Assembly: GCA_016649795.1 (NCBI GenBank)
Contig: JAENWZ010000179.1
Span: forward strand, 1 to 5,072
Length of the DNA stretch: 5,072 nt
Reading direction: 5' to 3'
Origin: Proteiniphilum sp.
GTDB lineage: Bacteria > Bacteroidota > Bacteroidia > Bacteroidales > Dysgonomonadaceae
In this document: positions 1 to 5,072 of the stretch, piece after piece
Layout: every line of letters starts with the position of its first letter
Numbering within the stretch: position 1 is the stretch's first letter
Made by a program: the position numbers and the translations under genes
The notes under the pieces: model-generated
What the model was told of the DNA's origin: nothing
Databases searched by the model: none
Seen by the model: only the letters and a program-made list of their open reading frames with translations

Positions 1-93
1 GAGAGTGAGCTGAAAGAGAGAGCGCGGAGACGTGAGGCTGAACTGAAACGACGGGAAAGAGAGAGAGATCAAAAAATTCGCAATAGAAAATGA
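1..93 (+). CDS. C-terminal end of an unidentified, highly charged protein (partial)
   Basis: Frame 1 is open from the left edge to a TGA at 91-93, giving 30 visible codons; the other two plus-strand frames hit stops within the first 13 bases. The visible tail is almost entirely Glu, Arg, Lys, Asp, Gln and Ala with spaced Leu, and would form a charged, probably solvent-exposed or coiled-coil helix. No catalytic motif or membrane segment is visible, so the family cannot be named. The stop codon overlaps the rdgB start as ATGA (90-93), which is the arrangement of translationally coupled genes in one operon and supports the reality of this reading frame. The DNA is strongly purine-rich over the first 70 bases, which partly explains the composition and is a reason for caution. 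Confidence 0.65.
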   Translation, partial: ESELKERARRREAELKRRERERDQKIRNRK

Positions 94-668
94 AAAAAAT
101 TGTTTTTGCCACCAACAACAAACATAAGCTGGAAGAGATTCGCAGGATAGCGGATAATCAACTGCAGATCCTTAGTCTTTCAGATATCAACTGTAACGGG
201 GAAATTGATGAAACAGGAGCTACGCTGGAGGAGAATGCGCTGGTTAAAGCACGGTACGTGAAGGAGAGGTTTGGTTACGACTGTTTTGCCGATGACACAG
301 GCCTGGAGGTGGAAGCCCTGGAGGGCGGTCCGGGTGTTTACTCCGCACGTTATGCAGGTGAGAGTTGTCACCCGGAAGATAACATGCAGAAACTGCTGTC
401 GGTATTGCAGGGAGCCAGGAACCGCAATGCCCGGTTCCGCACCGTGATCGCGCTGCTGATCAATAGTGAGGAGCATCTTTTTGAAGGTATTGTCAGGGGA
501 AGGATCACAGAAGAAAGGAGAGGCGGCAGCGGCTTTGGCTACGATCCCATCTTCATACCCGAGGGCCATGACCTAACTTTTGCAGAACTGGGCAACGATA
601 TAAAGAACAGGATCAGTCACCGGGCGCTGGCAACAGTGAAGCTGATGGAATTCCTGATGAAAAAATAG
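90..668 (+). CDS. rdgB: XTP/dITP diphosphatase (non-canonical purine NTP pyrophosphatase, RdgB/HAM1 family)
   Basis: This cytosolic house-cleaning enzyme hydrolyses dITP, XTP and ITP to the monophosphate plus pyrophosphate, keeping deaminated purines out of DNA and RNA. At 192 residues it has the usual family length. Visible motifs in order are the N-terminal FATNNKHKLEEI (residues 6-17, nucleotide and phosphate contacts), ETGATLEENALVKAR (41-55), FADDTGLEVEALEGGPGVYSA (66-86), GFGYDP (148-153) and ISHRALA (175-181, base recognition). By family knowledge the second Asp of the ADD motif (D69) is the catalytic base and the acidic residues bind magnesium. The ATG at 90 is chosen because MKKIVFATNN is the normal family N-terminus. 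It overlaps the upstream stop as ATGA, suggesting coupled translation. No clear terminator follows; the next gene has its own promoter element. Confidence 0.97.
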   Translation: MKKIVFATNNKHKLEEIRRIADNQLQILSLSDINCNGEIDETGATLEENALVKARYVKERFGYDCFADDTGLEVEALEGGPGVYSARYAGESCHPEDNMQKLLSVLQGARNRNARFRTVIALLINSEEHLFEGIVRGRITEERRGGSGFGYDPIFIPEGHDLTFAELGNDIKNRISHRALATVKLMEFLMKK

Positions 669-713
669 ATTGTTTCTCCCCGGCAAAAATAATCCGATTC
701 ATAATAAATTTCC

Positions 714-721
714 TATCTTTG
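714..721 (+). promoter_or_regulatory. Probable Bacteroidota -7 promoter element for the Gfo/Idh/MocA oxidoreductase gene
   Basis: TATCTTTG is a perfect match to the Bacteroidota -7 consensus TAnnTTTG. It lies 30 bases before the ATG at 752, in an A/T-rich gap of 83 bases after rdgB. A start of transcription near 727-729 would leave a short leader of about 24 bases. No TTTG or TTG is found at the expected -33 distance, so only half of the promoter is supported. Eight-base matches with two free positions do arise by chance, but the placement is right. Confidence 0.55.
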
Positions 722-751
722 AAAGCTAACCCTTAAAAAAACAGAGAACCT

Positions 752-1813
752 ATGTCAACCAACATTCGCACAGGCATCATCGGCTACGGACTCTCCGGCC
801 GTGTATTCCATGCTCCCTTTATCGATGTGGTGGAGGGATATGATCTGACAAAAATCAGTACCTCCAGACCCGAAAGTAAAGCACTTATCGAAGAGCGCTA
901 CCCCGTGACGGCTGTCGTGCCCAATGGGAAGAGCATCATCGATGATCCGGAGATCGATCTGGTGATCGTCACCTCTCCCAACACCGATCATTTCCGCTGG
1001 TCACGTGAAGCACTGCTGGCCGGAAAGCATGTGGTGGTGGAGAAGCCCTTCACCGTGAATGTGGAGGAGGCTGATGAGCTGATTGATATTGCCAAAAGGC
1101 AGCAAAAGATCCTCACCGTGTATCACAACCGCCGTTTTACGAGCGACACCCGGACAGTAAAAAAACTGCTCGACAGCGGCCTGCTGGGAGAGATTGTGGA
1201 CTACGAGTCGCATTTCGACCGCTACCGCACCGATCCCCGCCCCAATGGAGCATGGCGTGAACAACCGCTACCGGGATCGGGGATCTTCTACGACCTGGGC
1301 TCTCATCTGATCGACCAGGCATTGTGGTTCTTCGGCATGCCGGAGGCGGTGACGGCAGAGATCAACCACCAGCGTGCGTGGGCGAAAGCCGATGATCATT
1401 TCGATGTACGCCTTCACTACCCCGCCTTTACCGCCACCCTGAAGTCAGGCATGATCTGCCGCATACCGGGACCCACCTTTATGCTGCACGGGACGAACGG
1501 ATCATTCGTGAAGTATGGTCTTGACATACAGGAGGCGACCATCGACGGTGGCGCCATCCCGCAGGGAAAAGATTGGGGACGTGAACCGGAGAGCATCTGG
1601 GGAACGATCAACGCGGAGTACAAAGGGGTGAAGATGCAGGGTAAGCTGGAGAGTGAGCAGGGTGATTACCGTGATTACTTCATCAACCTGCGCGATGCCA
1701 TCCTCGGTAAAACTGCTATCGCCGTGAAGCCGGAAGAGGCGCGCAACGTGATGCGGATCATTGAGCTGGCGTTCCAAAGCAGCAAGGAAAAAAGAACCGT
1801 TGAAGTCAAATAA
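752..1813 (+). CDS. Gfo/Idh/MocA-family NAD(P)-dependent oxidoreductase (YdgJ/IolW-like)
   Basis: A cytosolic dehydrogenase of the glucose-fructose oxidoreductase / inositol dehydrogenase family, 353 residues, the normal length. The N-terminal Rossmann domain shows GYGLSG (residues 11-16, the GxGxxG dinucleotide loop) followed by the VFHAPF segment seen in the YdgJ/IolW branch. VVVEKPF (94-100) contains the family EKP motif, whose Lys98 is expected to be catalytic. The C-terminal alpha/beta domain has WREQPLPGSGIFYDLGSHLID (168-188), where D181 and H185 match the conserved active-site DxxxH pair. YdgJ and IolW homologues act on scyllo-inositol with NADP, so a cyclic polyol or sugar is a reasonable substrate guess, but the sequence does not settle it. 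There is no sugar catabolic gene beside it in the window. It converges on the gene at 1874-2476, with 60 bases between their ends. Confidence 0.92.
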   Translation: MSTNIRTGIIGYGLSGRVFHAPFIDVVEGYDLTKISTSRPESKALIEERYPVTAVVPNGKSIIDDPEIDLVIVTSPNTDHFRWSREALLAGKHVVVEKPFTVNVEEADELIDIAKRQQKILTVYHNRRFTSDTRTVKKLLDSGLLGEIVDYESHFDRYRTDPRPNGAWREQPLPGSGIFYDLGSHLIDQALWFFGMPEAVTAEINHQRAWAKADDHFDVRLHYPAFTATLKSGMICRIPGPTFMLHGTNGSFVKYGLDIQEATIDGGAIPQGKDWGREPESIWGTINAEYKGVKMQGKLESEQGDYRDYFINLRDAILGKTAIAVKPEEARNVMRIIELAFQSSKEKRTVEVK

Positions 1814-1873
1814 AGATTTTACGCAAAAGAGTAATTGCGATCGAATCTGATTGTGATCCATGAAATGAGTTGG

Positions 1874-2476
1874 TCAATCAACAAAATAGGTCCTCAGGTT
1901 TCTCACAATCTCGTTTAGTCTTTTTATCGCGGCATCGGTAATCTTATCCGAAGCTTCTCTTCTCAGTAGTTGCGTATAGCTTTTATCAATCATGATCTCT
2001 TTCCCCGTGAACTCTTGAAAATAGAATTCACGGGATGTTTTCTCTTGCTTCTCAAAATGGCTTTTTTCCATGAAGATGATATGACTGATGGTCAGATCAC
2101 ATGAGCCCTCTTTGAAGACAAATTTCATATCATAGGTCATGTACATGCCGAAAACATGAAGAAGATTGGATTCAATCTCCAGATAATCAATTATCTGACA
2201 CACCACTGAATCCCGGGTGTTCTTTAAAAAAGCACCGGAATAGGGATCTAATTCACGATCCAAATAATAGTGCATTCGCGTGTGAATCTCCTCTTTACTT
2301 AAATTTCCCTTAAAGTGGTAAGTAAACACTACTTCATCTTCCACTACAGGAATAGAATCTGTAGTGAACGGCCCAAATTGTGCATACCCTGTAGCTGTTA
2401 TTAGCCACAGCAGAAAAATGGAAAGTGTAACAAAAGTACTCTTTTTTGTCAAAAATTGGGAAGCATTGTCAGACAT
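1874..2476 (-). CDS. Exported protein, resembles DUF4468 (TBP-like fold) family
   Basis: A 200-residue protein of unknown function. The N-terminus has Lys11-Lys12, a hydrophobic stretch at about 13-28 and a plausible signal peptidase I site after GYA (residue 32), so it is probably exported to the periplasm; the 12-residue region before the hydrophobic core is rather long. The mature part runs from EDEVVFTYHFKGNLSKEEIH (about 46-65) through strand-like segments VVCQIIDYLEI (91-101), MYMTYDMKFVFKEG (111-124) and CDLTISHIIFMEK (126-138). This layout of an early SKEEI helix and later beta strands resembles the Bacteroidota DUF4468 domain; the assignment is by pattern only. The C-terminal 50 residues form a charged helix. 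No catalytic motif is seen. Base composition is clearly lower in GC (about 38% in four sampled lines) than the neighbouring oxidoreductase gene. The only in-frame Met near the signal peptide is the first, which fixes the start. Confidence 0.8.
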   Translation of the reverse strand: MSDNASQFLTKKSTFVTLSIFLLWLITATGYAQFGPFTTDSIPVVEDEVVFTYHFKGNLSKEEIHTRMHYYLDRELDPYSGAFLKNTRDSVVCQIIDYLEIESNLLHVFGMYMTYDMKFVFKEGSCDLTISHIIFMEKSHFEKQEKTSREFYFQEFTGKEIMIDKSYTQLLRREASDKITDAAIKRLNEIVRNLRTYFVD

Positions 2477-2510
2477 GGATGTAACAAATTAAATGTTTTC
2501 TATCAGTTAC

Positions 2511-2533
2511 TTCAATGGTTCAGTACCATTGGA
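2511..2533 (-). repeat. Short inverted repeat (hairpin) in the probable leader of the DUF4468-like gene
   Basis: CAATGGT (2513-2519) and ACCATTG (2525-2531) are a perfect 7-base inverted repeat around a 5-base loop, with one further T-A pair at the outer ends beyond a mismatch or wobble. The hairpin lies about 37 bases upstream of the ATG at 2476. No T-tract follows it on either strand, so it is not a typical terminator. It could be an operator for a dimeric regulator or an mRNA leader hairpin. A 7-base repeat of modest GC can also occur by chance. Confidence 0.4.
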
Positions 2534-2642
2534 TGAAAAATGGAGTTCTCTTTATGAGCAATCCACTCAGGTATTCCATTTACCCATGGGCGTTACGAAT
2601 GAACGATCAAGGCATTACACACTTTGCATGAATGCGAAAATA

Positions 2643-2650
2643 CAAAAATA
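2643..2650 (-). promoter_or_regulatory. Candidate promoter for the DUF4468-like gene (-7 element)
   Basis: Read on the minus strand this is TATTTTTG, a perfect TAnnTTTG match. A TTTG lies upstream on that strand at 2674-2677, a spacer of 23 bases, which is at the long end for the -33 element. The predicted transcript would start near 2637 and have a leader of about 160 bases before the ATG at 2476, unusually long. The region is A/T-rich, so chance matches are likely. No better promoter is visible closer to the gene; TTAATTTG at 2485-2492 has one mismatch and sits too near the ATG. Confidence 0.35.
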
Positions 2651-2724
2651 AACCAACTCTCTTCACGATTTCACAAAATAATTTATTTGAAAACAGATTG
2701 CAGCTTGTGCTAGAACAGATATTA

Positions 2725-2796
2725 ACCTGCAGAAAGGCATCGGGGTAGCAGGTGCGGTTTCTGCCTCGAAAAGAGGTATCCATCTTCAGCCGCACC
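2725..2796. repeat. Cluster of overlapping inverted repeats, possible structured RNA
   Basis: Three perfect inverted repeats compete for the same 72 bases. ACCTGC (2725-2730) pairs with GCAGGT (2748-2753). GCAGAAA (2729-2735) pairs with TTTCTGC (2758-2764). GGTGCGG (2751-2757) pairs with CCGCACC (2790-2796). The last stem encloses a second hairpin, TGCCTC (2762-2767) with GAGGTA (2773-2778) around the loop GAAAA. G-U pairs make the plus-strand RNA fold slightly better than the minus-strand one. The arms overlap, so the stems are alternatives or could form a pseudoknot. No T-tract follows on either strand, so this is not a plain terminator for the transporter gene. I do not recognise a known RNA family. 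Confidence 0.4.
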
Positions 2797-2842
2797 CGGA
2801 GTGAGAACAGGATTCAGGGATGGTTTCAAACGGACATTACCC

Positions 2843-3727
2843 TTACAAAAAGAAGATGGTTGCTCCGGCGATGCTGATCACCGCCCCGATCACCTGCTGG
2901 GCGGTGATTTTTTCTTTGAACATAATCGCTGTGGGAAGGATAATAAAGATAGGCGTCAGCGCCATCAGCGAAGAGGCGATCCCTGTCTCTGTATGCTGCA
3001 CGGCGTAGAGTGATAGCGCTACACCGATAAAAGGACCAAAAACGGTGCCTATGGTGATCGCTTTCATCACTGTTCCGTCACTACTTGTCCTTAGCACACG
3101 TCTCCAGCGTTTGAGAAAGGTTACCAGCAGCGCGAAAGAGACAAACCCAAAGATGGCACGTATCTGTGTAGCTGCCACAGCATCATAATCACCCATCCCT
3201 TTCTTACTTAGTATCAACCCTACCGCCTGCCCCAGCATGCCTCCCAGAGCATATAAGAAACCGCGCCTCGGCACATTCAGCTTCAGTCTTTTCCCCGCAA
3301 CGGCAATCATGATTCCCGAGACGCTGACCAGGATACCCAGGATACTCTTCATATCAAGAATCTCATTCAGAAAAAACCACCCTATCACCGCAGTGACCAT
3401 GGGAGCGAGGCTCATCACCAGCTGTGAGGTACGCGATCCGATGATGATATATGATTTGAAGAGGAAGAGATCGCCAAGAAAGAAACCAATGACACCCGAG
3501 AGTCCCAGCCAGAGCCAGTTATATGTCGTTGCATCTCTCGGGAAGAACATCCCGCGGGTGAAGAGCGTAGTGACTCCCAGGAAGAGAATCCCCAGGAAGA
3601 GACGGATGATATTCACAGAGAGTGACCCGACACGGCGGCCCGCCTTCTCGAAGAATATGGCGCTCAGCATCCAGCAGACGGCTGTGAGCAGTGAGGCTAT
3701 CTCACCTGTGTGTGATTGAAAAAACAT
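2843..3727 (-). CDS. EamA-family transporter of the drug/metabolite transporter (DMT) superfamily
   Basis: An inner-membrane protein of 294 residues with about ten hydrophobic helices, the standard DMT size. It shows the internal duplication of two EamA domains. The first covers about residues 9-143 and ends in LAPMVTAVIGWFFLNEILDM (107-126) plus GILVSVSGIMI. The second covers about 155-294 and ends in LMALTPIFIILPTAIMFKEK (254-273) plus QQVIGAVISIAGATIFF. Family members export amino acids, nucleotides or other small metabolites; the substrate cannot be read from sequence. The gene follows trpA on the same strand with a 74-base gap, so export of an aromatic amino acid or precursor is a possible but untested idea. 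A -7 element at 3769-3776 suggests its own promoter. The 3' end of the coding region carries a terminator-shaped inverted repeat facing the opposite strand. Confidence 0.93.
   Translation of the reverse strand: MFFQSHTGEIASLLTAVCWMLSAIFFEKAGRRVGSLSVNIIRLFLGILFLGVTTLFTRGMFFPRDATTYNWLWLGLSGVIGFFLGDLFLFKSYIIIGSRTSQLVMSLAPMVTAVIGWFFLNEILDMKSILGILVSVSGIMIAVAGKRLKLNVPRRGFLYALGGMLGQAVGLILSKKGMGDYDAVAATQIRAIFGFVSFALLVTFLKRWRRVLRTSSDGTVMKAITIGTVFGPFIGVALSLYAVQHTETGIASSLMALTPIFIILPTAIMFKEKITAQQVIGAVISIAGATIFFL
2877..2913 (+). terminator. Terminator-shaped hairpin on the plus strand, inside the EamA gene in antisense
   Basis: ATCACCGCCC (2877-2886) and GGGCGGTGAT (2899-2908) form a perfect 10-base, GC-rich inverted repeat with a 12-base loop. 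On the plus strand it is followed at once by T's, giving a run of six T's at 2908-2913, the shape of an intrinsic terminator. It overlaps the codons for ITAQQVIGAVI near the transporter's C-terminus, whose amino acids are normal for the family, so the repeat may be a by-product of codon choice. If active it would stop plus-strand transcripts entering the transporter gene from the gene-free stretch. On the minus strand the T-tract is an A-tract before the hairpin, so it should not stop transporter mRNA. Confidence 0.45.
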
Positions 3728-3768
3728 TGACAGAGATATCTTTTTAAGCAGTTTCAGAAAACGAACTG

Positions 3769-3776
3769 CAAATGTA
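3769..3776 (-). promoter_or_regulatory. Probable Bacteroidota -7 promoter element for the EamA transporter gene
   Basis: On the minus strand this reads TACATTTG, a perfect match to TAnnTTTG, located in the 74-base gap between the trpA stop and the transporter ATG at 3727. Transcription would start near 3762-3764 and give a leader of about 36 bases. No TTG/TTTG is found at the expected -33 distance; that position would fall at the very end of trpA. The element suggests that the transporter is at least partly independent of the trp operon, although read-through from trpA is not excluded because no strong terminator is seen between them. Confidence 0.5.
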
Positions 3777-3801
3777 AGGTAAAAATCTTAAAAGAATCAC
3801 C

Positions 3802-4572
3802 TCAGCCTATCGCTTCTCTCAATTTTTTCGCTGCCGTCTCTATTGACTCTTCACTCTCCAGCAGTGAGATAAACTTACTCCCGATGATTGCTCCCGACGC
3901 CTCGCTGCATGCTGCATCGAAGGTCTCTTTGTTGGAGATCCCGAAGCCTATCAGTCGCGGGTTCTTCAGCTGCATCGCGTTCACACGCCGGAAATAATCG
4001 ATGTTTGTATTGCTGAACACTTTTTTCGCTCCCGTCACCGAAGCGGAAGATACCATATAGGTAAATCCGGAAGTATGCTCGTCGATCAGACGGATGCGCT
4101 CTTCCGACGTCTCGGGAGTGATCAGCATGATCACATGCAGACCATGCCTGTCCGCTATCTGCTTATAGCTCTCCATGTATTCCGCAAAAGGGAGATCGGG
4201 GATGATAAGCCCGTCGATACCGCATTGTGCAGCTGTTTTGCAGTAATTGTTGAAACCGAACTGCATGATAGGGTTCAGATAGCCCATCAGTACCAGTGGG
4301 ATAGAGACCGATTGCCGCACTCCGGCCAACTGGGAGAAAAGCGTTTTCACACTCATGCCGTTGCGCAGTGACTCTGCTCCCGATGCCTGAATCACCGGTC
4401 CGTCGGCCATAGGGTCGCTGAAGGGCACCCCAATCTCAATCATATCCACCCCCTCCTTCTCCAGTGCTTTCATCACCGTGACAGTGTCATTGAGTGCAGG
4501 GTACCCGGCGGTAAAATAGACCGATAAGATATTCTCTTTTTTTTGTTGAAATAGTTGATCAATCCTGTTCAT
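3802..4572 (-). CDS. trpA: Tryptophan synthase alpha chain
   Basis: The alpha subunit of tryptophan synthase cleaves indole-3-glycerol phosphate to indole and glyceraldehyde 3-phosphate and passes indole through a tunnel to TrpB; it acts in the cytosol as an alpha2-beta2 complex. The 256-residue TIM barrel is of normal length. Motifs in order are ILSVYFTAGYP (15-25), MIEIGVPFSDPMADGPVIQ (44-62) with E46 and D57 equivalent to the catalytic Glu49 and Asp60 of the Salmonella enzyme, GLIIPDLP (121-128), YMVSSASVTGAK (172-183), IGFGIS (208-213) and GAIIGSKF (227-234, phosphate site). The SSASVTG segment has Ser where the enterobacterial enzyme has Arg179; I believe this is usual in Bacteroidota. 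The start MNRIDQLF fits the family and has no Shine-Dalgarno. It lies 85 bases downstream of trpF, as the last visible trp gene. Confidence 0.97.
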   Translation of the reverse strand: MNRIDQLFQQKKENILSVYFTAGYPALNDTVTVMKALEKEGVDMIEIGVPFSDPMADGPVIQASGAESLRNGMSVKTLFSQLAGVRQSVSIPLVLMGYLNPIMQFGFNNYCKTAAQCGIDGLIIPDLPFAEYMESYKQIADRHGLHVIMLITPETSEERIRLIDEHTSGFTYMVSSASVTGAKKVFSNTNIDYFRRVNAMQLKNPRLIGFGISNKETFDAACSEASGAIIGSKFISLLESEESIETAAKKLREAIG

Positions 4573-4657
4573 ATCTGATTTTCAATAAAGTTAGACTATT
4601 GTCCGCTATGGTATCTCATTAGTATCGGATTAAAAAGATTATCCTCTGCCATTTAGC

Positions 4658-5072
4658 TTAACGCAATAGTTGTTCAATAAATGTTTGTATTAAGTCTACA
4701 TCTTTGATTGCGGGAGATGCTTCAAAACCGCTGTTGAGATCGATACCCTGAAATTTGGGATGAGAGAAGGTTTCTACAACCTCAGCATCTCCGGGAGAGA
4801 TGCCACCGCTTAACAGAAAAGGGGTATCACCATTGTAAGCGGAGAGAATCTCCCAGTTGAACTTCTTCCCGGAACCACCATGTATCGGTGTCTGCGTGTC
4901 GAAAAGGAAATAGTCGCAACAGGCTTCGTAGCGTTGCACCTCCTCTGTCGGAAAAGGTTGATCTGTTTCGATGCCGAACGCCTTAATCACCAGAAAACCT
5001 TCATCCTGCAACTCTTTGCAGTAGGCCGGCGATTCATCCCCGTGCAGCTGAAGGATATCCAGCCTGTTCTGC
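4658..5072 (-). CDS. trpF: Phosphoribosylanthranilate isomerase (partial, N-terminus beyond the right edge)
   Basis: TrpF converts N-(5'-phosphoribosyl)anthranilate to its carboxyphenylamino-deoxyribulose isomer, the third step from chorismate to tryptophan. The reading frame is open to the edge: 137 residues are visible of the roughly 205-215 usual for the family. A TTG at 5009-5011 should not be taken as the start, since upstream codons encode the family motif LQLHGDES just inside the edge. Further motifs are YFLFDT with the expected general-acid Asp, HGGSGKKFNW (phosphate binding loop), PFLLSGGISPGD, and GIDLNSGFE followed by KD near the C-terminus. The catalytic Cys near the N-terminus lies outside the window. 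The next gene on the strand is trpA, consistent with a trpC-trpF-trpA operon tail as I recall it from Bacteroidales. Confidence 0.95.
   Translation of the reverse strand, partial: QNRLDILQLHGDESPAYCKELQDEGFLVIKAFGIETDQPFPTEEVQRYEACCDYFLFDTQTPIHGGSGKKFNWEILSAYNGDTPFLLSGGISPGDAEVVETFSHPKFQGIDLNSGFEASPAIKDVDLIQTFIEQLLR

Larger units (their letters stand above)
2477..2842. other. Gene-free stretch of 366 bases between the DUF4468-like gene and the EamA gene
   Basis: No convincing protein gene lies here. The short open frames present have neither family motifs nor a start context. The stretch is A/T-rich up to about 2720 and then turns GC-richer. It holds a hairpin near the DUF4468-like start (2511-2533), a candidate minus-strand promoter (2643-2650), and a cluster of competing inverted repeats (2725-2796), all listed separately. 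It also contains an 8-base palindrome CCCATGGG (2583-2590) to which I assign no role. Since the genes on both sides are on the minus strand, the stretch is both the 3' flank of the transporter gene and the 5' flank of the DUF4468-like gene. Confidence 0.7.

Noticed and set aside
180..569. 129-codon minus-strand open frame opposite rdgB
   Set aside because: Fully covered by the conserved rdgB gene on the other strand and has no recognisable domain.
1822..1839. CGCAA/TTGCG inverted repeat between the two converging genes as a bidirectional terminator
   Set aside because: The stem is only 5 bases with an 8-base loop, and no clear T-tract follows on either strand.
2515..2631. Plus-strand open frame of 38 codons in the gene-free stretch
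   Set aside because: Short, no recognised motif, no upstream promoter or ribosome-binding context; its length is within chance expectation. A conserved homologue would change this view.
2607..2795. Minus-strand open frame of 62 codons
   Set aside because: No family motif, composition rich in Cys, Arg and Phe as in translated noncoding DNA, and it runs through the inverted-repeat cluster and the candidate promoter.
2751..2796. tRNA-like 7-base acceptor stem GGTGCGG/CCGCACC
   Set aside because: Only 32 bases lie between the arms, with no T-loop (TTCGA...) or anticodon arm of proper loop size, so it cannot be a tRNA.
2741..2800. Minus-strand resemblance to a TPP riboswitch (GGGTGCGGCTGAAGATG then GATACC)
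   Set aside because: The CUGAGA box is interrupted by an extra base, there is no room for the P3 stem between GGGTGC and the CTGA segment, the second half with the GAACCTGAtc...AATGCC core does not follow, and no thiamine gene lies downstream.
3237..3719. 160-codon plus-strand open frame opposite the transporter gene
   Set aside because: It is antisense to the well-supported EamA coding sequence, rich in Arg, Pro and Ser as expected of a shadow frame, and has no motif.
3748..3769. GCAGTT/AACTGC hairpin after trpA as its terminator
   Set aside because: The stem is 6 bases, followed on the minus strand by TTAAAAAG and not a T-run, and it overlaps the last base of the transporter -7 element, so it would lie in that gene's leader.
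4658..5011. trpF as a complete 117-residue protein starting at TTG (5009-5011)
   Set aside because: The frame stays open to the window edge and the upstream codons encode the conserved LQLHGDES motif, so the true start lies outside the window.

Overview
The window reads as an ordinary chromosomal stretch of a member of the Bacteroidota, most likely of the order Bacteroidales. Three observations point there. The intergenic regions carry matches to the Bacteroidota -7 promoter element TAnnTTTG. Start codons are preceded by A/T-rich sequence and not by Shine-Dalgarno motifs. The trpF-trpA order and the TrpA motifs look like Bacteroidales. Genus cannot be fixed by eye.

Layout, left to right. The plus strand carries the last 30 codons of an unidentified, very charged protein, which overlap by ATGA the start of rdgB (house-cleaning XTP/dITP pyrophosphatase). 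Next comes a Gfo/Idh/MocA-family NAD(P)-dependent oxidoreductase with its own probable -7 promoter element. From 1874 on, every gene is on the minus strand: a secreted or periplasmic protein resembling the DUF4468 family (1874-2476), a 366-base gene-free stretch (2477-2842), a ten-helix EamA/DMT transporter (2843-3727), trpA (3802-4572), and trpF, which runs off the right edge (4658-5072). Transcription converges between 1813 and 1874.

How the genes work together. TrpF and TrpA are consecutive members of the tryptophan pathway: phosphoribosylanthranilate isomerase, and the alpha subunit of tryptophan synthase, which works with TrpB. They look like the tail of a trp operon whose earlier genes lie to the right of the window. 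The EamA transporter follows trpA on the same strand after 74 bases and has its own probable -7 element, so it may be partly independent. RdgB, the oxidoreductase and the DUF4468-like protein have no evident functional link to one another.

No defence system, mobile element, CRISPR array, rRNA or tRNA is visible. The least explained part is 2477-2913. It is gene-free up to 2842, holds several perfect inverted repeats that compete for the same bases, and is followed by a terminator-shaped hairpin with a six-T tract that lies antisense inside the 3' end of the transporter gene. Together these could mark a small plus-strand RNA, but this is a hypothesis. I see no convincing new biological system.
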